This document shows, piece by piece, positions 17,139 through 25,983 of a stretch of DNA of 64,000 nucleotides. The translations under genes were made by a program, and so were the position numbers. The notes beneath the pieces are model-generated. The model saw only the letters and a program-made list of their open reading frames with translations, was not told the origin of the DNA and did no database searches. Positions within the stretch are counted from its first letter, which is position 1, and each line of letters starts with the position of its first letter. This stretch comes from an uncultured Pelagibacteraceae bacterium (GTDB lineage: Bacteria > Pseudomonadota > Alphaproteobacteria > Pelagibacterales > Pelagibacteraceae), in contig CACMND010000003.1 in assembly GCA_902614975.1 (NCBI GenBank), positions 1-64,000 on the forward strand, read 5' to 3'.

Positions 17139-18467
17139 CTAGAAGCTAGCTAGTACAGTATTAATTTCATCTACTGCTTCATCTAACGTCAATTGATCGT
17201 CAATATATTGTCTAGTGATTCTATTTATAAACTTATTGTTAATAATTTTAGATGCTCTAGATAGTTCACCTTCTTTAACACCCCATCTATTAGCAGTATC
17301 TAAACCTGCAACAATATTATTTATTACATCTGCTGAATATAGATCTGTTAAAGGAGCTTTTCTATCAACTCCAACAGGCAGTTTACTCCAAGCTGTTGTA
17401 AATGCATTTGGATCACTTGCATTACCTCTTCTTACAGGGAACTTACCTTCTGGTGCTATAGATAAAGTGCTTGTATATCCTTCATCCATTGAATAAAGAA
17501 TAAACTGCTTAGCTTCATCTGTATCTGCATCTGCAGTTACACCAAAGTATCTAACATCTGCCCAAGCTGCGCCTTTTACATTATTTGGTCCACTAAAATT
17601 AGTTATAAAACCAGTTTTAGATGCCAATTCTGGTGATGTAGGATCACTGTTAATTGTTGGTGGAGCTGAGTCTCTTAAACCAGCTAATTCATCCATGATA
17701 AATGGTGACCATATTATCATAGGAGTTTTACCAGCGAAATAAAGTTCTCTTGATTGTTTCCAATAAAGTTCTCCTGGAGGGCTAGCCTTAGCTAATTTTT
17801 TATAAAACTGTAAAGAATTCTTTAAAGCTCTTCCTTGTTTTTTTGTTCCACCTTTTTTTACAATATTTACACCATTTGCAAGCATGACATGTTCTAAAAC
17901 TTGACTCATAAAGTTTTCGTCAGTTTTAGTTGCCGCAACAAATCCAAACATATCATTACTAGATAAAGCATCTATTGCTTTCTCGATGTTTGCATAAGTC
18001 GTCGGTGGTTCTAAACCAGCAGCTTTAAATAAATCTTTTCTGTATACAACCATTTGCGTCCAGCCATCTACTGGCACGGCTGCAATTTTGCCACCTTTTT
18101 TAGCCATCTTTAGAGCACCTGGAGCAAAAGTTTTCTTTCCAAGTGAGTTAACGATATCATTATTTGCATCAACGTCTAAAATTCCCGCTTCTGCCCATGG
18201 CAATACATATTGCAATGTATGATAAATTACATCAGGAAGATCTCCTGCTGCTGCTGCTGCAGTAGCTCTTGTTCCTAAATCTTTTTCATCAATCGGGATA
18301 ACTTCAACTCCAATTCCAGTTTTGGCTTCAAAAGCTTTTGCCATCTCTTCTTGTTTAGCCATCCTTGCTGGTTGAGTTTCTGTCGTCCAGAATTTGATAT
18401 CTGCAAATGCAATTGAATTAAAAACAAAAGCTATTGCAGAGATTGTTATTAATATATTTTTAAACAT
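17139..18467 (-). CDS. ABC sugar/osmolyte-binding protein (SBP family 1)
   Basis: This 442-residue protein has a signal peptide (first about 22 residues, ending S-I-A-F-A) and an extracellular solute-binding family 1 sequence: D-I-K-F-W-T-T-E, G-I-G-V-E-V-I-P, A-G-D-L-P-D-V-I-Y and W-T-Q-M-V-V-Y-R-K-D-L-F-K-A-A-G-L, as in MalE/UgpB/GgtB-type proteins. The ligand is not readable, but the operon's cytosolic GH63-type hydrolase suggests a small glycoside such as glucosylglycerol or glucosyl-/mannosylglycerate. It has its own candidate promoter and is followed by a terminator-like hairpin. Confidence 0.88.
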   Translation of the reverse strand: MFKNILITISAIAFVFNSIAFADIKFWTTETQPARMAKQEEMAKAFEAKTGIGVEVIPIDEKDLGTRATAAAAAGDLPDVIYHTLQYVLPWAEAGILDVDANNDIVNSLGKKTFAPGALKMAKKGGKIAAVPVDGWTQMVVYRKDLFKAAGLEPPTTYANIEKAIDALSSNDMFGFVAATKTDENFMSQVLEHVMLANGVNIVKKGGTKKQGRALKNSLQFYKKLAKASPPGELYWKQSRELYFAGKTPMIIWSPFIMDELAGLRDSAPPTINSDPTSPELASKTGFITNFSGPNNVKGAAWADVRYFGVTADADTDEAKQFILYSMDEGYTSTLSIAPEGKFPVRRGNASDPNAFTTAWSKLPVGVDRKAPLTDLYSADVINNIVAGLDTANRWGVKEGELSRASKIINNKFINRITRQYIDDQLTLDEAVDEINTVLASF

Positions 18468-18516
18468 ATATTCCCCTCTTTTTTCTTGTTTTCTAAAGTT
18501 ATTTAAAAATTAACAC

Positions 18517-18545
18517 ATAATGAACATTTAAAAGAAGAATAACAA
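18517..18545 (-). promoter_or_regulatory. Candidate sigma70 promoter for the sugar SBP gene
   Basis: On the minus strand TTGTTA (18540-18545) and CATTAT (18517-18522) are spaced by exactly 17 bp, placing initiation about 40 bp before the SBP start at 18467. The gap after the ATPase gene (112 bp) is the only one in this operon large enough to hold a promoter. It would let the binding protein be expressed apart from the upstream genes. Confidence 0.45.
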
Positions 18546-18579
18546 GTATGTAATTTAAACAATTCTACCTGAGATTGAT

Positions 18580-19665
18580 TCAAGAATTTTTAAAAGAAAT
18601 ACCTTTATTATCAAATAAATGGCAACGAAATGGATCAAAACCTATTTTAACAGTGTCACCTACTTTAATATTTGTGTCTCCATCAGTTTGTACAACAAGA
18701 GGATCTCCCTCTTTCTCTAAATATAAATATGTTCCTGACCCTAATTTTTCTACAACGAAGACTTTACTTTCCCATAATGAATCTGTTTTTGCATTTAATA
18801 TCAAATGCTCTGGTCTTATTCCAATTTTTATACTATCCCCTTCTTGAGTATTATCAGAAATTTTTGGTACATTTAACTTTCCAGTCCCCATTATATCTAC
18901 TTCAGAACTCTTTGAACTTTTACTTAAAATTTTACTATCTATAAAATTCATTTTTGGAGATCCGATAAAACCACCAACAAACAGATTATCTGGGTTATTA
19001 TATAAGTTCATGGGTGATCCCTTTTGTGAAACTATACCTTGATCCAATACAACAATATCATTTGCAAGTGTCATGGCTTCAGTTTGATCATGAGTTACGT
19101 AAATCATTGTTGCATTAAGTTGATCATGTAATTTTGCCAATTCTACTCTCATTTGTACTCTTAATGCTGCATCTAGATTAGATAATGGTTCATCGAATAA
19201 AAAAACTTTTGGTTTTCTTGTAATGGCTCTACCAATAGCTACTCTTTGACGTTGTCCTCCAGATAATTGTTTGGGTTTTCTCTCAAGATACTCTTCTATC
19301 TGTAAAATTTTAGCAGCTTCCATTACTCTTTGCTCTATCTCTTCTTTTGATTTTTTTTCAATTTTTAAACCAAAAGCCATATTATCAAATACAGTCATAT
19401 GAGGATAAAGAGCATAAGATTGAAATACCATTGCAATATTTCTTTCTTTAGGTGGTAGATCATTTACAACTTTATCATCAATAGATATTGTACCTGAATT
19501 AATTTCCTCTAAACCAGCAATCATTCTTAAGATTGTTGATTTACCACATCCGCTTGGGCCTACTAGAACTGTGAAGGACTCACTTTTTATATCAAGAGAA
19601 ACATCTTTGATCACATGTGTGCTACCAAAAAACTTGTTTACTTTATCTATTTTAATACTTGCCAT
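18580..19665 (-). CDS. ABC importer ATPase, MalK/UgpC type
   Basis: The 361-residue ATPase has Walker A G-P-S-G-C-G-K-S-T (about 36-44), the Q-loop V-F-Q-S-Y-A-L-Y-P-H, the signature L-S-G-G-Q-R-Q-R-V (about 134), Walker B V-F-L-F-D-E-P-L-S-N-L-D and the H-loop Thr-His-Asp. A C-terminal TOBE/OB domain (about 240-361) with G-I-R-P-E-H is typical of CUT1 ATPases. It energises the MalF/MalG-like pair downstream. It starts 2 bp after the GpsA-like gene. Confidence 0.93.
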   Translation of the reverse strand: MASIKIDKVNKFFGSTHVIKDVSLDIKSESFTVLVGPSGCGKSTILRMIAGLEEINSGTISIDDKVVNDLPPKERNIAMVFQSYALYPHMTVFDNMAFGLKIEKKSKEEIEQRVMEAAKILQIEEYLERKPKQLSGGQRQRVAIGRAITRKPKVFLFDEPLSNLDAALRVQMRVELAKLHDQLNATMIYVTHDQTEAMTLANDIVVLDQGIVSQKGSPMNLYNNPDNLFVGGFIGSPKMNFIDSKILSKSSKSSEVDIMGTGKLNVPKISDNTQEGDSIKIGIRPEHLILNAKTDSLWESKVFVVEKLGSGTYLYLEKEGDPLVVQTDGDTNIKVGDTVKIGFDPFRCHLFDNKGISFKNS

Positions 19666-19667
19666 TT

Positions 19668-20627
19668 TTAATTTAATATTAATTTTTTGTTATTAATTAT
19701 AGATTTAATTAATTTTGTCATCAAAGGGATTTTTTTTTGTTGAATTTTTTTTATTACAAATGGAGCAATTTCTCTTGCAAGTTGCTCTCCCTCTACGGTT
19801 TCATTACGCATAAATTTTCTTTTAGCATTTTTGAATGTATAGCCTTGCCCTAAGTAACTTCCCATTTTACTATTTCTACCACCAGCAGCACTGACGTATA
19901 AATCTCCAACTCCAGCCAATCCAAGAGCAGTCTCAATTTTTCCTTTAAAATATTTAGTAATATATATCATCTCATTAATAGATTTTTTGAATAAACTTGA
20001 AGACATATTTAAACTATCTCCAGCCCCGATAATCATTGAATAAATATTTTTAATTGAAGAACAGATCTCAACTCCAATAACATCTTTCGAAGTTTCGGTT
20101 AAATAGTATTTTGTAGTTATCATATTACAAATTTTTTTTGCGGTTTTGATATTTTTATTAGCAACAATTACACTTGTTTGTTTTTTATTTGAAAGTTCTT
20201 TTGCTAAGCAAGGTCCTTTTAAAACTGAAACGTTTATGTTTTTATTGGTTTTCTTTATATCCTCTGAAATAGTAAAAATTTTCTGTTTTTTTTTCTCATA
20301 CTTCAAACCTTTGGTAAGAATAAGAATTGGACTTTTAATATTTGATTTTTTAAATTCTTCACTAATAAAATTTATTCCTGATAAACTTAACGCAACAACT
20401 ACCAAATCATATTTATTTTTTAATAGATCAGTTGAATATTTTTTGTATTTTAGTTTATTTGGTAAATTTATTTTTAAACTAGAATGATATTTCTTTTTTG
20501 AAGACAAATTTTTAATAAAAGTTTTATTATAAGGCTCTGTGATAGTTACTTCATTTTTATTATCTATACATGGAAAAGTAAAAGCAGATCCCATTGCGCC
20601 ACCGCCTATTATTAAAATTTTTTTCAT
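19668..20627 (-). CDS. gpsA: Glycerol-3-phosphate dehydrogenase (NAD(P)+) family protein
   Basis: This 319-residue protein has the GpsA layout: N-terminal NAD(P)-binding I-I-G-G-G-A-M-G-S-A (6-15), a central L-K-G-P-C-L-A-K-E-L segment, the active-site helix V-G-V-E-I-C-S-S-I-K-N-I-Y with the expected lysine, and L-A-G-V-G-D-L. GpsA enzymes interconvert dihydroxyacetone phosphate and sn-glycerol-3-phosphate for phospholipids. Placement is odd: 6 bp after the TMAO permease gene and 2 bp before a sugar ABC ATPase. It may be the housekeeping GpsA, or a dehydrogenase for the glycerol moiety of the imported osmolyte. Confidence 0.75.
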   Translation of the reverse strand: MKKILIIGGGAMGSAFTFPCIDNKNEVTITEPYNKTFIKNLSSKKKYHSSLKINLPNKLKYKKYSTDLLKNKYDLVVVALSLSGINFISEEFKKSNIKSPILILTKGLKYEKKKQKIFTISEDIKKTNKNINVSVLKGPCLAKELSNKKQTSVIVANKNIKTAKKICNMITTKYYLTETSKDVIGVEICSSIKNIYSMIIGAGDSLNMSSSLFKKSINEMIYITKYFKGKIETALGLAGVGDLYVSAAGGRNSKMGSYLGQGYTFKNAKRKFMRNETVEGEQLAREIAPFVIKKIQQKKIPLMTKLIKSIINNKKLILN

Positions 20628-20633
20628 TTAAGA

Positions 20634-22787
20634 TTAAGCAATTCCTAGATGTTTTTTTCTTTTTTCTACCCAAGTTCTTATCAAATTATCAAAAATTAAA
20701 CCTATAAAAGCTACACAAATACCCAACGTTAATCCAATACCAGCACCATTTTTATCTGATAAAGCTTTTAAAATATATTGCCCTAAATCTTCAGTGCCGA
20801 TAAATGCCCCTATAATCACCATAAATAATGCAAACACTATTGTTTGATTTATACCAAGCATCATGTGAGGGAATGCTAAAGGAAATTCAATTTTTGTTAA
20901 TCTTTGAAATTTATTTACACCAGACATCGTCGCTGCATCATGTAAACCTGCTGGAACACTTCTTAGCCCTTCGATTGTGTATCTTGTTGCTGGTATAGTT
21001 GCATAAACAATGACAGCAATAAGAACAGAGGTGTCAGTTATTCCAAAAAGCATCATAACAGGAATAAGATAAACAAATGATGGAAATGTTTGAAATATAT
21101 CACATACCCCTAACATAAATTTTGCAGAATGTTTATTTTGAAAACATAATGTGCCAACCGTAAAACCAATTATACAAGAGACTATTACCCCAAATGTTGC
21201 CATGTAAGCCGTTACTAAGGCTCTATCCCACCAAGGGCTTAGAGCTATGAATAATGTCAAACCACAAACTACTAATGCAGATCTAATTCCACCAATTAAA
21301 TAGCCTGCACCAACAACTAGAACTAATGTAGCAACAGCTGGCATCCTTAAATACAAAGCCCTCATTGGTTGTAACACTTCTTGAATTAACCATGTATTAA
21401 ATGCTTTTATATAAACAAAGAAGGTATCAAAAATCCAATCGACACCTTTATTCCAAAAATCAGCAGTTGATATTCCTTTATTGTGTGGAACTTCAAATAA
21501 ATAATTGTAACCACCTTTAAAATAAACAGATCCAAAGTAAGCGAGTAAAATTCCAATTATGACCGTAATACTAAAAAATAATAAATTTTTATTTCTTTGA
21601 AAAAAATTCAAATTGCCAAAATAATCGACTTGCTTGTTTGCCCATGCTAATGACATTTTATCTAATAAAATTGCAATTAGACTTATACAAAGACCAGCTT
21701 CTAATGCTAATCCGATATTAAGCTGATTTAGTGCTAACAATAAATTAAAACCTAGACCTTTCGCTCCAATGAAGGCTGAAATAACAGCCATAGAAAAACA
21801 CACCATGATAACCTGGTTTACGCCAATTAAAATATCTCGTCTGGCCGTTGGAATTAGCACTTTAGACATTAGTTGCCAATTATTACAACCACTCATTCTT
21901 CCAGCTTCAATCACTTCTGGAGGAATAGCTCTCAATCCTAGTAAAGTAAGTAATATCATGGGTGGAACAGCAACAACCATAGTTATAATTACTGCAGCGT
22001 GGTCACCGACTCCAAAAAGAACAAGTGCAGGAACTAATACTGCATATTGTGGCATTGTTTGCATAACTAATAGAATTGGATATAAGGCTTTCTCTACACG
22101 TTTACTTTTATAAGCTGCAATACCTAAACTTAACCCAAATATAAAAGATAGAGGCGCAGCAACTAAAATAAAAGAGAGTGTTTGCATCGATGGTTTCCAT
22201 TGTCCAAATATAGAAATGTAAACCATTGTTAAACCGGCAAATAAAGCGAGTCCAATACCACTTAATTTATAAGCAAGTATTGCAAAGCCAGCTGCAACTA
22301 TTGTCCAAGGTAGACCTGGTAACTCTGCCCAAGGGTTCGCATCGATCCAATCCCAACTTGTAAAGGCAACAATTGTTTCAAGTCCACCTAATAGAATTTC
22401 TCTAATTAATTCTATTAAAAAGGTCATAAAAGCTGTTAAATTTCTGCTAATTTGCAAAACTATTGGTCTGGTTTTAAATTCTTGAGTGTCCTCATTCCAA
22501 AACTCCATTGGCATCCACTCATTCATTAAGAAAAACAAGGAGTCATTTATCCATATTGGTAACCATCCAAGTAATGGAGGAAGTCGCCAGAAAACATCAA
22601 AGGCGTAATATCTTACTTCTTTGCCTAAAAATATATAACTACTTTGATTAGGGTCTTTTACGAATTCAGCTTGGCCTCTAATGAATTTATATGTTTCTGG
22701 AACATCAATAGCAAAACAAAGAGCAAAGAAAACAATTAATAGAAATAACCACTGAAATATTTTTGGATATTTTTTTAAAAATTCCAT
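20634..22787 (-). CDS. tmoW: TMAO/glycine betaine ABC importer, fused double permease
   Basis: At 717 residues this is twice the size of E. coli ProW and contains two complete binding-protein-dependent transport domains. Each has an EAA coupling loop: E-A-G-R-M-S-G-C-N-N-W near 290-300 and D-A-A-T-M-S-G-V-N-K-F near 630. The two halves are separated by a long central soluble/amphipathic region (about 430-480). One polypeptide could therefore supply both halves of the channel. It starts 3 bp after the ATPase gene. TMAO versus glycine betaine specificity is set by the binding protein; adjacent tdm argues for TMAO, but SAR11 proteins of this type may be broad. Confidence 0.9.
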   Translation of the reverse strand: MEFLKKYPKIFQWLFLLIVFFALCFAIDVPETYKFIRGQAEFVKDPNQSSYIFLGKEVRYYAFDVFWRLPPLLGWLPIWINDSLFFLMNEWMPMEFWNEDTQEFKTRPIVLQISRNLTAFMTFLIELIREILLGGLETIVAFTSWDWIDANPWAELPGLPWTIVAAGFAILAYKLSGIGLALFAGLTMVYISIFGQWKPSMQTLSFILVAAPLSFIFGLSLGIAAYKSKRVEKALYPILLVMQTMPQYAVLVPALVLFGVGDHAAVIITMVVAVPPMILLTLLGLRAIPPEVIEAGRMSGCNNWQLMSKVLIPTARRDILIGVNQVIMVCFSMAVISAFIGAKGLGFNLLLALNQLNIGLALEAGLCISLIAILLDKMSLAWANKQVDYFGNLNFFQRNKNLLFFSITVIIGILLAYFGSVYFKGGYNYLFEVPHNKGISTADFWNKGVDWIFDTFFVYIKAFNTWLIQEVLQPMRALYLRMPAVATLVLVVGAGYLIGGIRSALVVCGLTLFIALSPWWDRALVTAYMATFGVIVSCIIGFTVGTLCFQNKHSAKFMLGVCDIFQTFPSFVYLIPVMMLFGITDTSVLIAVIVYATIPATRYTIEGLRSVPAGLHDAATMSGVNKFQRLTKIEFPLAFPHMMLGINQTIVFALFMVIIGAFIGTEDLGQYILKALSDKNGAGIGLTLGICVAFIGLIFDNLIRTWVEKRKKHLGIA

Positions 22788-22790
22788 AAT

Positions 22791-23822
22791 TTATTTTCCG
22801 TTCTTTCTTCCGCCAAAGACAGTATTTATTATTTTTGTCGGGTTGATTGAACCAACGGTTTTATTATTTTCATCTATAACTGCTACAGATTTTTCTTGCG
22901 TTAATATTTTTTCTGCAACATTTTCTATGATTTCATCTTTTGAAACTTTAACATCACCTAAATTATTAGATATAGATTCATCCATTACATCTTCGATTAA
23001 TAAAACTTTTTCTCTAGGTACTTCTTCAGTAAATTTTCTTACATATTCTGTGGCTGGATTTAAAACTATATTCGCAGGTGTATCTAGTTGTTCAATTATA
23101 CCATCTTTCATAATTGCAATTCGATCAGCAAGTTTTAATGCTTCATCAAAATCATGAGTAATAAACATAATTGTTTTTTGTAATTTTTCTTGAAGTCTTA
23201 AAAATTCATCTTGCATTTCTTTTCTAATTAAAGGATCTAAAGCAGAAAAAGGTTCATCTAAAAACCATATATCAGGTTCAACTGCTAGAGATCTTGCAAT
23301 ACCCACTCTTTGTTGTTGTCCACCTGAAAGTTCTCTTGGAAAATAATTTTCTCTTCCATCAAGTCCAACTAATTTAACCATCTCCATTGCTTTATTAATG
23401 CTCTCCTCAGTTTTGATACCTTTGATTTGAAGAGGAAAAGCTATATTTTCTACAACGGTTTTGTGTGGAAGAAGAGCAAAGCTTTGGAAAACCATTCCCA
23501 TTTTGTTTCTTCTAAGCTCAATTAACTCTTTATTATTTAAATTTAATAAATCTTGACCTTCAATGAAAATTTTTCCACCTGTTGCATCTGTTAATCTTGA
23601 TATACACCTTAGTAAAGTTGACTTACCAGATCCAGACAGGCCCATTACAACAAGCATCTCTCCTTTTGCCACTTCAAAAGAGGCATTGTTAACACCTACT
23701 ATACAACCATTTTCTTGAAATGTTTTAGCATCAACATTACCATTAGAATCTTGAAGCATCTTTTTGGCGTTTTCACCAAAAATTTTATAAACTGCTTCGC
23801 ATTTGATTACTGCTTCAGACAT
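22791..23822 (-). CDS. tmoV: TMAO/glycine betaine ABC importer ATPase (ProV-like)
   Basis: The 343-residue ATPase has Walker A G-L-S-G-S-G-K-S-T (about 62-70), signature L-S-G-G-Q-Q-Q-R-V, Walker B I-W-F-L-D-E-P-F-S-A-L-D and the H-loop T-H-D-F-D-E-A. It also has the betaine/choline-type N-terminal extension before V-G-V-N-N-A-S-F. The C-terminal 70 residues resemble a CBS-type regulatory tail (E-K-S-V-A-V-I-D-E-N-N-K-T-V-G-S-I-N), which in OpuA/ProV enzymes senses ionic strength. It is followed by the double permease. Confidence 0.92.
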   Translation of the reverse strand: MSEAVIKCEAVYKIFGENAKKMLQDSNGNVDAKTFQENGCIVGVNNASFEVAKGEMLVVMGLSGSGKSTLLRCISRLTDATGGKIFIEGQDLLNLNNKELIELRRNKMGMVFQSFALLPHKTVVENIAFPLQIKGIKTEESINKAMEMVKLVGLDGRENYFPRELSGGQQQRVGIARSLAVEPDIWFLDEPFSALDPLIRKEMQDEFLRLQEKLQKTIMFITHDFDEALKLADRIAIMKDGIIEQLDTPANIVLNPATEYVRKFTEEVPREKVLLIEDVMDESISNNLGDVKVSKDEIIENVAEKILTQEKSVAVIDENNKTVGSINPTKIINTVFGGRKNGK

Positions 23823-23886
23823 AATTCTTATAAAAGTATACGAAAATTAATTAAATTAAAATCAATATAATTGAAGCTTATTTCCA

Positions 23887-24438
23887 TTAAAAATTTTTAA
23901 TAAAATAAACCCTTGTATCAATTCCAGTACTTAAAAAACTTAAGGCTTCACCGCTTACTTTAATTGTTTCGTCTACTCCTACGTTATTTCCACTAACTGT
24001 AAAACCTGCAAAACATTTCTTTTTTTCAGCATCCCATTCAACAAATGTTTCATCAATCTTATTGCCGTTAATAGTATAAATTTCGTGTGCTCTAAAATTT
24101 AAGAAATTTGCACCCATTATTGCTCTTTGAGGGATAAGCTTTGTGGCATTACACACTCCCTCATACAATTCATCTGATAATTTATAATGATCAGTACCAT
24201 CAAAAGTTACTAATATACCCGAGGGAAGTTTTGAAATTAATGCACTTAGTTTTCTCTCTTTTGCAATTCTCTCTTCTTCCAATTTCATTTTCCTAACTAA
24301 TTCATCACCCTCGCTAAATATATTATTTAAAATAGCAAAAGAAGAAATTATGACTATTGTTAAAATTATTAGTCCTATAAATTGTTTTAGGTTCTCGGGT
24401 AATCCTTTTAATTTATTAAATGAAGTTTCGTTCGACAT
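23887..24438 (-). CDS. Unknown membrane-anchored protein in the tmo operon
   Basis: I do not recognise this 183-residue protein. It has one strong N-terminal membrane segment (about 19-42), a short charged, probably coiled stretch (about 50-66, rich in Glu, Lys and Arg), and a soluble C-terminal part with two cysteines (C91 and C144 by rough count) that may lie in the periplasm. It is wedged between tmoX and tmoV and shares one base with the MORN gene before it, so it is co-transcribed with a TMAO/betaine importer. No enzyme motif is visible. Confidence 0.7.
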   Translation of the reverse strand: MSNETSFNKLKGLPENLKQFIGLIILTIVIISSFAILNNIFSEGDELVRKMKLEEERIAKERKLSALISKLPSGILVTFDGTDHYKLSDELYEGVCNATKLIPQRAIMGANFLNFRAHEIYTINGNKIDETFVEWDAEKKKCFAGFTVSGNNVGVDETIKVSGEALSFLSTGIDTRVYFIKNF

Positions 24439-24815
24439 TAATCTTGTAATTTACCGTTTTTCCAAATTCCTTTTTTTTGGTCTCCATTAGTCCAAGTAAA
24501 TGTTCCTTTGCCATTCATAAAACCATTAGCCCACTCTCCTTCATAAGTAGAACCATCAGGGAAAGTTAAAGTTCCAACTCCACTCCAAACACTGTTTTTA
24601 AACTCACCTTTATAGATATATCCGTTTGGCCATGTTTCTACACCTTGGCCATTTTTTTTTGTTCCTACCCACTCACCTTCATAAGTGGTTTTATCTGTAT
24701 AAACCCATTTTCCATATCCATTTTCACAGTTACCTTCTTTACATCCGGTGCTTCGAGCAAAAACTGATGAGCTTATTAATAAACTTAAAATAAAGTAAAA
24801 AAGATATTTTCTCAT
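24438..24815 (-). CDS. Secreted MORN-repeat protein
   Basis: The 125-residue protein has a signal peptide (first about 20 residues, S-S-S-V-F-A-R) followed by about four MORN repeats of the G-x-G-x-x-x-Y-x-x-G-x-x-Y-x-G-E-W type, such as Y-T-D-K-T-T-Y-E-G-E-W and F-P-D-G-S-T-Y-E-G-E-W. MORN repeats bind membranes, lipids or proteins and do not define a reaction. It sits directly after the tmoX terminator-like hairpin and is coupled to the unknown TM protein. Its presence inside an osmolyte ABC operon is unusual. Confidence 0.85.
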   Translation of the reverse strand: MRKYLFYFILSLLISSSVFARSTGCKEGNCENGYGKWVYTDKTTYEGEWVGTKKNGQGVETWPNGYIYKGEFKNSVWSGVGTLTFPDGSTYEGEWANGFMNGKGTFTWTNGDQKKGIWKNGKLQD

Positions 24816-24840
24816 AAATATATTTTACACAAATCTTTGT

Positions 24841-24871
24841 AAAAAAAAATCCCCCCCAACAGAATTGGGGG
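24841..24871 (-). terminator. Intra-operon terminator-like hairpin after tmoX
   Basis: On the minus strand a CCCCCAA arm (complement of 24865-24871), a 5-base loop and a TTGGGGG arm (complement of 24853-24859) are followed by a run of nine U (complement of 24841-24849). It lies 27 bp after the tmoX stop and upstream of the MORN gene and the rest of the transporter operon. Confidence 0.9.
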
Positions 24872-24897
24872 AGATCTTAATTTTTTAACTTTTATCC

Positions 24898-25842
24898 TTA
24901 TTTAAGGAAAGCTTTCCAAGTTGACTCGTTATCAGCTAACCATTTTTTAGCTGCATCTTCGTGAGTCATTTTGTCAACGTCTACTAAAGCTGCCATTGCA
25001 CCAATTTGACTTGTTGAAAATGACAATTTTTTAAACGCTGCTGCTGCATCTGGATGAGTTTTTGGAAAATCTTCGTGAACTGCTTTTTTCAAATAACCAT
25101 CCGGGGAACCACATTTTCCATCACCACCATCTGCTGGTCTACAACCAGCTGTGTATGGAGGGAAGTCGATAAATGTAAAACCAGCACCATCAGTAAAGTT
25201 TGGTGTCCAGTTGAAAATTATTGTTCCTCTTCCTTCTTTTTCAGCAGCTGCTAATTCTGCCCAAAGTGCATCAGCACCTCCAGCAAACTTAACCCACCAT
25301 AAATCTCCTAAGCCTAGAGCATCAATCCTTTGAGGGATTAAGTCACCATGCCAAGTTTGTGGTCCTTCCAACATTCTTCCTTTTCCATCTGGAGAGTCAG
25401 GTGTTGTAAAGTTTTTTGCACAGTCTGGATTTTTTAGAGCTGTCCAATCTGGTAGACCTGGACATAGACCTTTTTCAACAACCCAGTTTGGATATCCCAT
25501 ATCCTCAAGAGTTCTTGCTTCATGATCACCCCAGTCTAACAAACCACCTTTGTCTAAAGCTGTTGTAAATGACTTACCAAAAGCAGATTCCCATACCTCA
25601 TGGGATATAGTTACATCACCAATTCTAATTGACTCGTAAACCGCTTGAGAGTCAGCATTTACATATTTAACATTGTTACCCATGCTTTCAAAGATTCCAC
25701 CAATAACATAGGCCATAACAATTTGACTTGACCAGTTATGAGTTGGGATCACAATGGGTTTTTTACTGTCAGCGTTAGATATTCCTGCAAAGCTTACTAC
25801 AGTAATTACTATAGCTGAGAGTAAAGATAGTATTTTCTTCAT
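24898..25842 (-). CDS. tmoX: TMAO/glycine betaine substrate-binding protein
   Basis: This 314-residue OpuAC/ProX-type binding protein has a signal peptide (first about 24 residues, ending I-S-N-A-D). Many tryptophans are spread through conserved motifs (H-N-W-S-S-Q, V-W-E-S-A, T-W-H-G-D, L-W-W-V-K-F, N-W-T-P-N), consistent with the cation-pi cage that holds trimethylammonium ligands. Adjacent tdm and the known tmoXVW-tdm linkage in marine bacteria support TMAO. I recall that a SAR11 protein of this family was reported to bind glycine betaine and other osmolytes too. It has a strong promoter, AGAGGAG ribosome site and downstream hairpin, suggesting high expression. Confidence 0.9.
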   Translation of the reverse strand: MKKILSLLSAIVITVVSFAGISNADSKKPIVIPTHNWSSQIVMAYVIGGIFESMGNNVKYVNADSQAVYESIRIGDVTISHEVWESAFGKSFTTALDKGGLLDWGDHEARTLEDMGYPNWVVEKGLCPGLPDWTALKNPDCAKNFTTPDSPDGKGRMLEGPQTWHGDLIPQRIDALGLGDLWWVKFAGGADALWAELAAAEKEGRGTIIFNWTPNFTDGAGFTFIDFPPYTAGCRPADGGDGKCGSPDGYLKKAVHEDFPKTHPDAAAAFKKLSFSTSQIGAMAALVDVDKMTHEDAAKKWLADNESTWKAFLK

Positions 25843-25875
25843 TTATTTCTCCTCTCTTAATATATTAAGTAAGTA

Positions 25876-25904
25876 AGTATCCTTAAATTTAATCTTACAG
25901 TCAA
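25876..25904 (-). promoter_or_regulatory. Sigma70-type promoter for tmoX
   Basis: On the minus strand TTGACT (25899-25904) and GATACT (25876-25881) are separated by exactly 17 bp, giving a leader of about 30 nt with AGAGGAG before the tmoX ATG. The -35 overlaps a CAAC-AAAA-GTTG inverted repeat at 25902-25913, a possible operator. Confidence 0.65.
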
Positions 25905-25937
25905 CAAAAGTTGGTACTAAAATTTATATATACAATT

Positions 25938-25979
25938 AATCAGTACTGATTTATTCTTAAACATAAGTAATCATTGATT
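25938..25979. promoter_or_regulatory. Paired AATCA/TGATT dyads between tmoX and tdm
   Basis: The perfect 14 bp palindrome AATCAGTACTGATT lies at 25938-25951. A second dyad with the same half-sites, AATCA-T-TGATT, lies at 25969-25979, just before the tdm ATG at 25984. The two share arms but not spacing. A transcription-factor operator controlling tdm or the divergent pair is a reasonable guess. Confidence 0.4.
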
Positions 25980-25983
25980 TAAA

